Notes under the pieces: model-generated
What the model was told of the DNA's origin: nothing
The model's database searches: none
What the model saw: the letters and a program-made list of their open reading frames with translations, nothing else
Part shown: one piece after another, positions 7,859 through 13,992 of the stretch
Position numbering within the stretch: the first letter of the stretch is position 1
How the letters are laid out: every line of letters begins with the position of its first letter
Translations under genes and position numbers: made by a program
Virus record (IMG/VR): IMGVR_UViG_3300006990_000069
Location: 1 to 39,817 of that record
Direction: 5' to 3' (one strand)
DNA: 39,817 nucleotides
DNA from: a virus

Positions 7859-8421
7859 TGTGATAGTGAGCGTTGACGCCAAATTTCTAGATCGAGTTCA
7901 GCAGGTGTTTTGTTTTGAGATGCAGCTATACCTAAGAACATATATTCGAGTCTTTTATACTCATCTATTTCTTGAGGTGTACCTCGTGATACGGGGTATC
8001 TGATAAACTGTTCTTGTAAGAAGTGCAGTATATGGGTATCTAAGACGGCTAGTTCAGACCAAGGTTGTGAATGCACAATGAAGAATGATGCTGTTTTTGG
8101 ACCTATACCATCTATTGCTAGTAATTCTTCTCGTGTGATATTTTTTAATTTACCAAGTGGTTTGATGTTTTGACCAATTTGTTTCCAACACTTCATGATT
8201 CGATCGTATTGACCAATACCTTGTTTTTCTAAAGCTGTGCGTACTGTTTTACCGTGAGCTTTGACTAGTTTTGTTGGGTCGTGTTGATCTAGGATTTTGT
8301 TGAATTTTGGAGTAATTACATCTGATCTTTTTCCTGGTGTTACTGTACACCATAGTAGAAATCCTGTTAGTTCGGTGACACTGCGTTGATAATTAGTTAT
8401 ATTGTTGTAATCAATCTGCAT
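7855..8421 (-). CDS. Helix-hairpin-helix DNA-glycosylase-fold protein (2)
   Basis: 188 aa. A clear HhH motif 'LLAIDGIGPKTASFFIVHS' is followed by 'ELAVLDTHILHFLQEQ'. Lys of GPKTA and Asp of VLDTHI match the catalytic Lys and Asp positions of endonuclease III. There is no Cys cluster at the C-terminus. The family would cut or process damaged or modified bases; related glycosylase-fold proteins serve as pyrophosphorylases or transferases in some hypermodifying phages, but no hydroxymethyl-pyrimidine synthase or kinase is in this window. The start is coupled to the upstream gene (TAATG). Confidence 0.78.
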   Translation of the reverse strand: MQIDYNNITNYQRSVTELTGFLLWCTVTPGKRSDVITPKFNKILDQHDPTKLVKAHGKTVRTALEKQGIGQYDRIMKCWKQIGQNIKPLGKLKNITREELLAIDGIGPKTASFFIVHSQPWSELAVLDTHILHFLQEQFIRYPVSRGTPQEIDEYKRLEYMFLGIAASQNKTPAELDLEIWRQRSLSQ

Positions 8422-8606
8422 TAGTTTCTTTCGTAGTGATGTTTTTGTTCTATGTTGTTTATGATTTCGTAGAGTTTTAAGAGCTTATCTTTTAGATACT
8501 TAATATGGTCTAAGTTTATGGGGCGTGATTGAGCTATTAGTACTTGTGATTGCAGATCTGTTATATTTAGATTTACCTGTTGGATATTTTGTTGAGTAGT
8601 TCGCAT
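8421..8606 (-). CDS. Hypothetical coiled-coil protein, 61 aa
   Basis: A short, mostly helical protein rich in Leu, Ile, Gln and Asn that could form a coiled coil. Its TAA overlaps the ATG of the HhH gene (TAATG), which supports it as a translated gene. It overlaps the 3' part of the small membrane-protein gene by 107 bases in another frame, so one of the two may be shorter than drawn. Confidence 0.45.
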   Translation of the reverse strand: MRTTQQNIQQVNLNITDLQSQVLIAQSRPINLDHIKYLKDKLLKLYEIINNIEQKHHYERN

Positions 8607-8688
8607 TATGGTTGGGTGTTTTGAAGAAGCTAATTGTCATGGAGATGAAGAGAATTAGCCAAGGTAAGAAGATTAAGTAGTCTAGCAT
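8500..8688 (-). CDS. Small membrane protein, 62 aa
   Basis: The first 22 residues form a strong hydrophobic segment (MLDYLIFLPWLILFISMTIS), followed by a polar Asn/Thr/Ser/Lys-rich tail. It would be a single-pass inner-membrane protein or an uncleaved signal anchor. It is the first gene of the left operon, about 50 bases after repeat copy B, and its leader (AACAAATTCAAAA) lacks a Shine-Dalgarno motif. Small membrane proteins in early phage operons may act in host takeover; the rII proteins downstream are also membrane-linked in T4. Confidence 0.45.
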   Translation of the reverse strand: MLDYLIFLPWLILFISMTISFFKTPNHNANYSTKYPTGKSKYNRSAITSTNSSITPHKLRPY

Positions 8689-8739
8689 TTTTGAATTTGT
8701 TAATGGTTAAAACGGGGAAGGAGAACCACCACCTACCGC

Positions 8740-8764
8740 CACAAACGATCCATTAACGGAACTT
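8740..8764 (-). promoter_or_regulatory. 25-bp repeat, copy B: possible leftward promoter
   Basis: Second copy of the repeat at 764-788, differing at one base. It stands 52 bases upstream of the first gene of the left operon, where a promoter for the minus strand is expected. No ordinary sigma-70 boxes are obvious inside it, so a phage-specific recognition site is suggested. Confidence 0.45.
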
Positions 8765-8880
8765 GAGGGCGTTTCCACAAGTTATACAAATAGGTATTGC
8801 GCGCTTATTTGTTTTTGTAAAGTATTATTTTGTTATACGATAAGAATAGTATTAAAGTTTGTATTACGCATGTGATACAC

Positions 8881-8904
8881 TATGTACTACAGATACAGTA
8901 CATA
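8881..8904. promoter_or_regulatory. 24-bp perfect inverted repeat, candidate operator
   Basis: TATGTACT and AGTACATA are perfect 8-base arms around an 8-base centre. The site lies in the 305-base gap between the leftward operon and the rightward HNH-like gene, where a divergent control region is expected. Such a palindrome would suit a dimeric repressor. Bases 8915-8933 nearby repeat the 1158-1176 element. Confidence 0.45.
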
Positions 8905-8993
8905 CTCACTTTAAATGATAGTAGCTAGCCAAATGATAAGCCCTAGCCAATGCAAGCGGTAGAAACATGCCGGTATTTAACTAAAATATAAAC

Positions 8994-9266
8994 ATGCCAG
9001 TAAGAAAAAAAGCACCGAAGCGCAGGAAGCCTGCTAAAAGGAACTACAGATCCGAGTACGACAAGTACCATAAGAAGCCTCGACAGAAGAAGAGGAGGGC
9101 CCAAAGAAACGCCGCAAGGCGCAAGATGACGAAAGCGGGTGTTGTACGCAAGGGTGATGGCAAGGATGTCGACCACAAAAATAGAAATACGGCCGATAAT
9201 AGTAGGAAAAACTTAAGAGCGGTTAGTAAATCTAAGAATAGAAGTTTTAAGCGAAAAAAGGGTTAA
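8994..9266 (+). CDS. Small HNH-like protein, 90 aa
   Basis: Extremely basic N-terminal half (Lys/Arg clusters), then an HNH-like core: 'DGKDVDHKNRNTADNS' followed by 'NLRAVSKSKNRS'. From memory this is the small HNH-type protein common in marine and other phages, acting as a DNA nicking or cutting enzyme or in packaging. Only one His of the first motif and the Asn residues are evident, so activity is uncertain. It is the first rightward gene of the control region; the leader AAAATATAAAC is A/T-rich. Confidence 0.75.
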   Translation: MPVRKKAPKRRKPAKRNYRSEYDKYHKKPRQKKRRAQRNAARRKMTKAGVVRKGDGKDVDHKNRNTADNSRKNLRAVSKSKNRSFKRKKG

Positions 9267-9289
9267 ATCCAGCGCACCACATCGACTTT

Positions 9290-9574
9290 ATGGTTTTTTT
9301 TAAAACCATGGAAACCATTTGGAAACTAACATGTTGTCAAGCAACGATTTAAGGGAGAAATATGGTTTTATGGTTTTGTTTTCTTAGTCTCTCTTCTATA
9401 TCCCTCTTATCTTCTTTTTATCCTACCCTCTTTTTCTTCTCTTCTCTTCTTTTACTATTAATATATATATATAAACAATATAATAATAAATAGGAATATA
9501 AGATAAGGAATTATCAACGACTTATGAAATATGGTTTTTTTTTAAGAAACCATAAACTCTTCATTTTAAACCAT
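9290..9574. repeat. Cluster of eight ATGGTTT/AAACCAT motifs; possible origin
   Basis: Forward copies start at 9290, 9362, 9370 and 9531; inverted copies start at 9303, 9312, 9547 and 9568. The 9290-9309 pair is a perfect 8-base-arm hairpin, and 9362-9377 is a tandem pair. Between the groups lie a polypyrimidine tract (about 9378-9458) and a very AT-rich stretch (about 9460-9495). Together this resembles an iteron-type replication origin or a multi-site operator. One more copy lies at 10719-10725 just before the 73-aa RHH-like gene. The stretch 9267-9654 otherwise holds no gene that I can support. Confidence 0.45.
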
Positions 9575-9654
9575 AATTCGCAATAATTCAAAGAAATTGC
9601 CTCCAACAGCGCGTTGGTTAAGCCGCCAAGCCACCTTTCTGACTTATTCTACTG

Positions 9655-9948
9655 CTAGCTTGCCTTATTAAGCAATTCTAATAAAGTGTCTCTTAGACTT
9701 TGATCTTCATTAGCCGTCGCTTCAGTGACTTTCTTTCTTAACTCGATTTCCTCGAGTTTTTTCTCCAGTAATGATTTGCTGTGTGATTCCATGTAGTCTA
9801 CTAACGCTTGCCGAATAACATCGGACAAGGAAAGGTTCATGTCATGAGCAGTCTCTTTCAAGCGCTCATACATGCTGTGGTTGAATCGAACCGCACAGGT
9901 AATATCCTTAGCGGCCGTCTCGTCCTTTGAATTAATTGTCTTTTTCAT
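9655..9948 (-). CDS. Ribbon-helix-helix regulator, 97 aa
   Basis: The N-terminal half fits a CopG/Arc ribbon-helix-helix: a strand 'DITCAVRFNHSMYERLKETA' then 'MNLSLSDVIRQALVDYM'. The C-terminal part is an acidic/basic helix, likely coiled coil. The start MKKTINSK at 9948 follows GGAAAAATATAT and is preferred over a longer frame to 10062. It faces a second RHH gene across about 130 bases, an arrangement typical of competing phage regulators. Confidence 0.78.
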   Translation of the reverse strand: MKKTINSKDETAAKDITCAVRFNHSMYERLKETAHDMNLSLSDVIRQALVDYMESHSKSLLEKKLEEIELRKKVTEATANEDQSLRDTLLELLNKAS

Positions 9949-10076
9949 ATATATTTTTCCTTTTGTATCATCTTTTACACCATAGTTTATACATATGTCA
10001 ACTATTGATATACAAAATATTGTGTTTATCAAACTTTTCTTTGCCCTACGACCGACGACCAATGATACTATGGCCT

Positions 10077-10259
10077 ATGAGATGGGTAACACAACTCAAC
10101 ATTCGTCTTGACGACGATACGGACGGCAAGCTCTCTAAAGAGGCAGAGGATGCTGGGACAACGCGTTCTCAGATAGCTAGAGAGGCTATTCGTAGGGAGT
10201 TGGAGCGACGGGAGCGTAATAAGAAGCTCGAGCGTCAGCTAGAGATCATAGGGAAATGA
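10077..10259 (+). CDS. Ribbon-helix-helix regulator, 60 aa
   Basis: A compact Arc/MetJ-type protein: the strand 'TQLNIRLDDDTDGKLSKEAE' is followed by 'TTRSQIAREAIRRELERRER', the usual RHH core, and a basic helical tail. ATG at 10077 begins MRWVTQLNIRL; ATG at 10062 is also possible. Its stop overlaps the RuvC-like start by four bases (ATGA). It is divergent from the other RHH gene and probably regulates this region. Confidence 0.72.
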   Translation: MRWVTQLNIRLDDDTDGKLSKEAEDAGTTRSQIAREAIRRELERRERNKKLERQLEIIGK

Positions 10260-10696
10260 TAGCTGCATTTGATCCTGGAAAGGGGGGTGGTGTTGCTTAC
10301 TACGATGGTGAGGATATCTACCTTGATAAATTTACAACTGAATCTGATTATCTGAAAATCATAGAAAATTTTGACCGCAAGACTCGCATATTTGTGGAAG
10401 ATGTTCCCGTATTTGTTAGCTCTGCAACAAGTAATTCTTCTTCTTTTAAGCTAGGTTATAACTTTGGATTTATAATGGGTGCTTGCCGGGCTTTTGCCTT
10501 TCCGGTGGAGCTCGTATCGCCTAAGAAATGGCAGAAGGGTTTGTCGGGGATCCGTCCCAAATTGAGTTACGCTCAAAGGAAAAGGATTTTAAAGGATAAT
10601 GCGATTCGTATGTATCCCGCATTGAAAGGTATTACAAATGCTACATGTGATGCTTTGTTAGTATTAAATTATGCTAAAACCGTAAAACATAATTGA
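10256..10696 (+). CDS. RuvC-like Holliday junction resolvase
   Basis: 146 aa with an RNase H fold signature: first strand 'IAAFDPGKGGG' with catalytic Asp, 'IFVEDVPVF' with Glu, and a C-terminal 'ATCDALLVLNYA' with Asp. This is the pattern of phage RuvC-like resolvases, which cut branched DNA during recombination or before packaging. Length is typical for the phage form. It is translationally coupled to the RHH gene and opens the replication and recombination block. Confidence 0.82.
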   Translation: MIAAFDPGKGGGVAYYDGEDIYLDKFTTESDYLKIIENFDRKTRIFVEDVPVFVSSATSNSSSFKLGYNFGFIMGACRAFAFPVELVSPKKWQKGLSGIRPKLSYAQRKRILKDNAIRMYPALKGITNATCDALLVLNYAKTVKHN

Positions 10697-10733
10697 CTTA
10701 AAGTATTATAATTAACATAAACCATCGTAATTT

Positions 10734-10955
10734 ATGTCAAATTTAGACCAACCTGAAACTCACGAAGAGGCTTATAACTGCGTGTCCGTGGATTTAAATG
10801 TAAACGACATGCTTTATGAGCAAGTTGTCGAGCTTGGCCAGGAGGTAGCTGGTGATCGGGACTTTTTTGAAGTTGGTGTTCGTCATATATTGCGAGATAC
10901 TCACCTTGGTGGTAAGATTTTAGATTTAAAAAAATCAGTCGATAAATCGGAATAG
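10734..10955 (+). CDS. RHH-like small protein, 73 aa
   Basis: The core 'VSVDLNVNDMLYEQVVELGQ' followed by 'DFFEVGVRHILRD' resembles a diverged ribbon-helix-helix. The start follows CATCGTAATTT; an AAACCAT motif matching the 9290-9574 cluster lies at 10719-10725, nine bases before the start, and could be its operator. No closer identity is recognised. Confidence 0.6.
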   Translation: MSNLDQPETHEEAYNCVSVDLNVNDMLYEQVVELGQEVAGDRDFFEVGVRHILRDTHLGGKILDLKKSVDKSE

Positions 10956-10958
10956 GAG

Positions 10959-10975
10959 TCGGAGGAGACCTCCGA
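10959..10975 (+). terminator. Hairpin after RHH-like gene, weak terminator
   Basis: TCGGAGG and CCTCCGA form a perfect 7-bp GC-rich stem with a three-base loop, starting right after the stop codon. The following sequence has only short T runs (TTTT, TTTTT), so termination may be partial. A promoter-like sequence for the next gene lies about 75 bases further on. Confidence 0.4.
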
Positions 10976-11049
10976 ACCAGGTTTTATCTTTTTAAACCTT
11001 TGTTGAACACCGGTTTTTCGACCTTCCGTATATTTTTTTTATAATTTAT

Positions 11050-11077
11050 TTGACAATGTATAACAAATGCATACGAT
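11050..11077 (+). promoter_or_regulatory. Candidate sigma-70-type promoter
   Basis: TTGACA (11050-11055), a 16-base spacer and TACGAT (11072-11077). The start codon of the next gene is at 11084, near the expected transcription start, so the mRNA might be leaderless. TTGACA followed by ATGTATAA-like sequence also occurs on the minus strand upstream of the RHH gene (about 9990-10005), which hints at a common control motif. Confidence 0.4.
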
Positions 11078-11083
11078 GAAGGA

Positions 11084-11281
11084 ATGACATTAAATATAGA
11101 TCTAAATAGAATAGAAAATCAGCTTAATATAATGGAGCACACCCTTGACGGCCTAGTCGATCGAGTCGCAACTTTGGAGAAAAAGTTAAAGGAGCGTGAG
11201 GCTGTTGCCAAGAATGCGGCTTTAGCTTTTTCCGAGCGATTGAGGAAGTCGAAGTCTCTAGTATCCCATGAAGTGTCCTAA
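11084..11281 (+). CDS. Hypothetical coiled-coil protein, 65 aa
   Basis: Heptad-like spacing of Leu, Ile and Val through residues 5-45 ('NRIENQLNIMEHTLDGLVDR') predicts a coiled coil. Function unknown. Its 3' end overlaps the zinc-ribbon gene by 14 bases, so it belongs to the same transcript. Confidence 0.6.
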   Translation: MTLNIDLNRIENQLNIMEHTLDGLVDRVATLEKKLKEREAVAKNAALAFSERLRKSKSLVSHEVS

Positions 11282-11525
11282 GTGTGAGAAAAGAACATCC
11301 GTCAAAGACTCTCGCCAAGGACCTGGGGCTAGTTGGAGAAGACGCCGTAGCTGTTTTACTTGCGGCCATCGGTTCACGACCCGCGAAATCGAGGGAGACT
11401 TCATCCACAACCTCATCCTCGAAAACAAAACGCTTAGAAAAAAGACCCAAGTCTTCGAAAAAGCCCTCGGAATCGATCAACATTCACTCGAAGCAGAAGT
11501 CCGCGAAGAAGTTAACGCTGGTTGA
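11268..11525 (+). CDS. NrdR-type zinc-ribbon protein, 85 aa
   Basis: The first 45 residues match the zinc ribbon of NrdR: 'MKCPKCEKRTSVKDSR', an Arg-rich turn, then 'CFTCGHRFTTREIE', giving CxxC...CxxC. The ATP-cone domain of full NrdR (about 150 aa) is absent; the remainder is a charged helix. It may be a DNA-binding regulator or adaptor. Most of this gene overlaps a second open frame (from 11284) that leads into the sigma-like gene. Confidence 0.7.
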   Translation: MKCPKCEKRTSVKDSRQGPGASWRRRRSCFTCGHRFTTREIEGDFIHNLILENKTLRKKTQVFEKALGIDQHSLEAEVREEVNAG

Positions 11526-11541
11526 TATCAAGCTAAGACAA

Positions 11542-11718
11542 ATGGTAATGGAAGCTAAGCCGGGGAATCCTCATACATTGCAGGAGATAGCTGACTTTGT
11601 TGGTGTTAGTCGTGAGCGGATTCGTCAGATCGAGGAAGTAGCGATTAGAAAGTTAAGGTGTAAGATGCACAAGATAGCAAAAGACGACAAAATAGATTTA
11701 GAGGAGTTTCAATATTGA
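11542..11718 (+). CDS. Sigma-70 region 4-like protein
   Basis: From ATG 11542 the 58-residue product contains a clear region 4 helix-turn-helix: 'TLQEIADFVGVSRERIRQIE' then 'AIRKLRCKM'. Regions 1-3 are absent, so it is not a full sigma factor; it could act as an anti-sigma mimic, co-regulator or DNA-binding protein on -35 elements. The frame is open back to ATG 11284, overlapping almost all of the zinc-ribbon gene and encoding a Lys/Ser-rich leader; the short form is the conservative choice. The stop overlaps the helicase TTG start. Confidence 0.65.
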   Translation: MVMEAKPGNPHTLQEIADFVGVSRERIRQIEEVAIRKLRCKMHKIAKDDKIDLEEFQY

Positions 11719-13064
11719 GCACTATAGAAGGTATGATTAGGCAGAGTACTAAGAACAAGCTTGTTCCTGAGCTTTACGATTGGCAGAAGGATCATTGCGA
11801 TAATCTTACTCAAAGTATTAAGGCACATGGTGTGGCTAAGGATGGTAGTGATACCGGGACCGGGAAGACTGTGATTGCGATGGAAGTTGCGAGGCGACTT
11901 GGGCTTGAACCTTTTGTTGTTTGCCCGAAGAGTGTTATTCCCGCGTGGCAGGAATGGATGTTAAATTTTAATCAGAATATAAACTATGTAATTAATTATG
12001 AGAAGTTGCGTGGTGGTAAGACTGATTGGGGTTGGATACCCAAGCGTGGATTCTTTCGGTGGAAGACATTGGATCCCGATAAGATGTTAATTATTTTTGA
12101 TGAGGATCATAGGATGAAAGGGCATAAGTCTCTAAATTCTAAGATACTCATTAGTGCCAAAGCCTTAGGGTTTCGGATACTCCTACTCGGAGCCACTAGT
12201 TGCTCAAATCCGTTGGAGATGCGGGCGATGGGTTATGCCCTCGACATGCATAGCGGTAAGGACTGGTGGAACTGGTGTCAGAAAAATGGGTGTAAGAAAG
12301 GCCGCTTCTCCCTAGAGTTCCGAAACCCTAAGCCGGTGCTAAAGAGATTTCATAAACATATCTATGAGGGGTATGGTTCCCGTATCCGGATTGCGGATTT
12401 GCCCAAGGGGACTTTTCCCGAAAATTTAATTATCCCCGATGGTTATAGTTTGGATGAGGATATAGATTCTATTTACCACAACATGGCGGCAGAGCTTGAG
12501 GCTTTACAGGAAAAGGTTGATCAGGATGAGGATGAGAATCCATTAACCGTTCAGCTAAGGGCTCGTCAGCAGATTGAGCTAATGAAGGTACCAACTTTTG
12601 TAGAGCTGGCTCATGATGCTTATGCTGAGGGAAGTAGTGTTGCTATATTTGTAAATTTCAAAGCCACTCTTGAGGCCATCGCCCAGCGTATCAGCGACCT
12701 TTGTATGGTTTCCATAATAGAGGGTGGTCAGGCGGACGATGTAAGGGAAGTGCATATAAACAGATTTCAGCGGGACGAGGCTAGGATTATTATTTGTATG
12801 ATTCAAGCGGGCGGTGTTGGTATCAGCTTACATGACACTCATGGCAATCATCCAAGAGTCTCATTAATAAGTCCAGGTTTCAGTGCGATTGAGCTTAGAC
12901 AGACCTTGGGTAGAATTCACAGAGCAGGCTCCAAGAGTCCCGCCATTCAGAAAATAATATTTGCAGCCGGAAGCATTGAGATGCGTGTCTGTGCAGCCGT
13001 TAAAAAGAAACTTAACCATTTAGATTTAATAAACGATGACGAACTTAATCCAATTTTTGTATAA
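11715..13064 (+). CDS. SNF2-like DEAD/DEAH superfamily 2 helicase
   Basis: 449 aa. Walker A 'SDTGTGKT' at about residue 45, Walker B 'LIIFDEDHRMKG' at about 137, motif III-like 'LLLGATSCSN', and in the second lobe 'IQAGGVGISLHDT' and 'QTLGRIHRAGSKS' (arginine fingers). This is the two-RecA-lobe core of a phage SNF2-type ATPase, likely remodelling or unwinding replication intermediates. The DEDH form of motif II is a variant of DEAH. TTG at 11715 overlaps the upstream stop; ATG at 11733 is the alternative start. Confidence 0.88.
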   Translation: MSTIEGMIRQSTKNKLVPELYDWQKDHCDNLTQSIKAHGVAKDGSDTGTGKTVIAMEVARRLGLEPFVVCPKSVIPAWQEWMLNFNQNINYVINYEKLRGGKTDWGWIPKRGFFRWKTLDPDKMLIIFDEDHRMKGHKSLNSKILISAKALGFRILLLGATSCSNPLEMRAMGYALDMHSGKDWWNWCQKNGCKKGRFSLEFRNPKPVLKRFHKHIYEGYGSRIRIADLPKGTFPENLIIPDGYSLDEDIDSIYHNMAAELEALQEKVDQDEDENPLTVQLRARQQIELMKVPTFVELAHDAYAEGSSVAIFVNFKATLEAIAQRISDLCMVSIIEGGQADDVREVHINRFQRDEARIIICMIQAGGVGISLHDTHGNHPRVSLISPGFSAIELRQTLGRIHRAGSKSPAIQKIIFAAGSIEMRVCAAVKKKLNHLDLINDDELNPIFV

Positions 13065-13110
13065 CATTGTAAAACAATTTTATATTTTGTTTGACAAAGT
13101 AAAAAAATAC

Positions 13111-13191
13111 ATGCAAGGTAGACTTTCCAAGCAGGAGGTGGATAAGCCTTGGCCTCGAGAGGGGAAATTAACCAAGCCACCTAGGCTCTAA
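13111..13191 (+). CDS. Possible 26-aa basic microprotein
   Basis: In the 150-base gap after the helicase an ATG opens a 26-codon frame encoding a Lys/Pro/Arg-rich peptide (MQGRLSKQEVDKPWPREGKL...). TTGACA at 13091 lies upstream. Inside it, AGGAGGTG at 13133-13140, one of the few strong Shine-Dalgarno-like strings in the window, precedes a TTG at 13149 that would give an 11-codon peptide in another frame. Neither peptide resembles a known family. Confidence 0.25.
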   Translation: MQGRLSKQEVDKPWPREGKLTKPPRL

Positions 13192-13215
13192 GTAACAAAT
13201 AAACCCACATAAAAT

Positions 13216-13539
13216 ATGAGATATAAAATTGACGACGAAAGTCCCGAAAAACCCGAAGAGCCGGAAGCCTCTGAAACTAACCTTTTGCTTTCTTTAAAGA
13301 ATGTCGAAGACCTACCCGAAGACATGAAAGAGTTAGTGAGCATTAATGCCGCGCACCTTTCTCAGTCTCTTCAAGATGGCGCGGATAGGGCAGTTAAAGA
13401 TTTGGAGACTAAAGGTGAGGACATTGATCAATTAGCGGCAATACTGACTCCTTTTGTAATGGAGTTGGCTTATCTTAAGATTAACATAGCCGCGTTATCG
13501 ACTAAGGTCGCAGAGTTATCGGATGGCAAGTCCGATTGA
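13216..13539 (+). CDS. Hypothetical acidic protein, 107 aa
   Basis: Glu/Asp/Pro-rich first 25 residues, then a helical C-terminal part with Leu/Ala/Ile-rich segments. No family recognised. The leader CCACATAAAAT is A/T-rich and its 3' end overlaps the nuclease gene by 17 bases. Position suggests a partner of the nuclease or another replication factor, but nothing in the protein shows this. Confidence 0.65.
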   Translation: MRYKIDDESPEKPEEPEASETNLLLSLKNVEDLPEDMKELVSINAAHLSQSLQDGADRAVKDLETKGEDIDQLAAILTPFVMELAYLKINIAALSTKVAELSDGKSD

Positions 13540-13789
13540 TCACCACAAATTTGGCCCGAGTACTTTAAAGCATCTGGAAATTTGTCCAGGCTTTAGGAAT
13601 TCGGGGGAGACTAATCCAGCGGCTGAGGAAGGCACACTTCTTCACCATGCTACCGAGACTGAGAACTTTGAAGGTCTTACAGAAGATCAGATAGCTCTTG
13701 TTAATAAAGTCTTAGATGTAGTGCGCCCATTACGAGAGGGTGCGGATGAGGTCATTAAAGAAACAAAGCTAACCATAGATATAACATGA
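13523..13789 (+). CDS. DUF2800 (Cas4/RecB-like) nuclease, N-terminal half
   Basis: 88 aa matching the start of phage DUF2800 nucleases: 'FGPSTLKHLEICPGF', with the single N-terminal Cys, and 'AAEEGTLLHHATE', the motif I His. It stops at TGA 13787-13789 inside 'ETKLTIDIT', where an intact protein would continue into the catalytic 'GTADE' segment. That segment is in the next piece (13940-14788), in the same reading phase. The stop overlaps the ATG of an inserted small frame by four bases. Either two chains assemble, or the stop is bypassed or removed, or the gene is broken. Confidence 0.75.
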   Translation: MASPIDHHKFGPSTLKHLEICPGFRNSGETNPAAEEGTLLHHATETENFEGLTEDQIALVNKVLDVVRPLREGADEVIKETKLTIDIT

Positions 13790-13992
13790 CCCATACTCTT
13801 ACTACCACTATGAGGCGCAAACAAGTGCCTGTTAAATATGTTCAACAACACGACGGAGTTTACAAAGTTAAAGGCGCAGACGGAATGCTGTACCAACTTG
13901 CCGAGTTCACTTGCGACGCCCAATTCTTAAATTTTTGCAATGCGTTCAATATTCGGGACAGCAGACGAAATAATACTATTCAAGCAGCTTAA
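13786..13992 (+). CDS. Small ORF inserted between nuclease halves, 68 aa
   Basis: The frame begins in the ATGA overlap with the N-half stop and runs 53 bases into the C-half gene. The centre reads like a folded small protein ('PVKYVQQHDGVYKVKGADGM'), with two Cys later. The first eight residues are Thr-rich; ATG 13810 is a second possible start. I do not recognise it. It occupies exactly the place where the DUF2800 protein is interrupted. Confidence 0.5.
   Translation: MTHTLTTTMRRKQVPVKYVQQHDGVYKVKGADGMLYQLAEFTCDAQFLNFCNAFNIRDSRRNNTIQAA

Noticed and set aside
8943-9176. 77-aa minus-strand frame opposite the HNH-like gene
   Set aside because: The opposite strand encodes a recognisable HNH-like protein; this frame shows no family pattern.
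9267-9654. Additional protein gene in the repeat-rich gap
   Set aside because: Only short low-complexity frames; the repeats and AT-rich tracts look regulatory.
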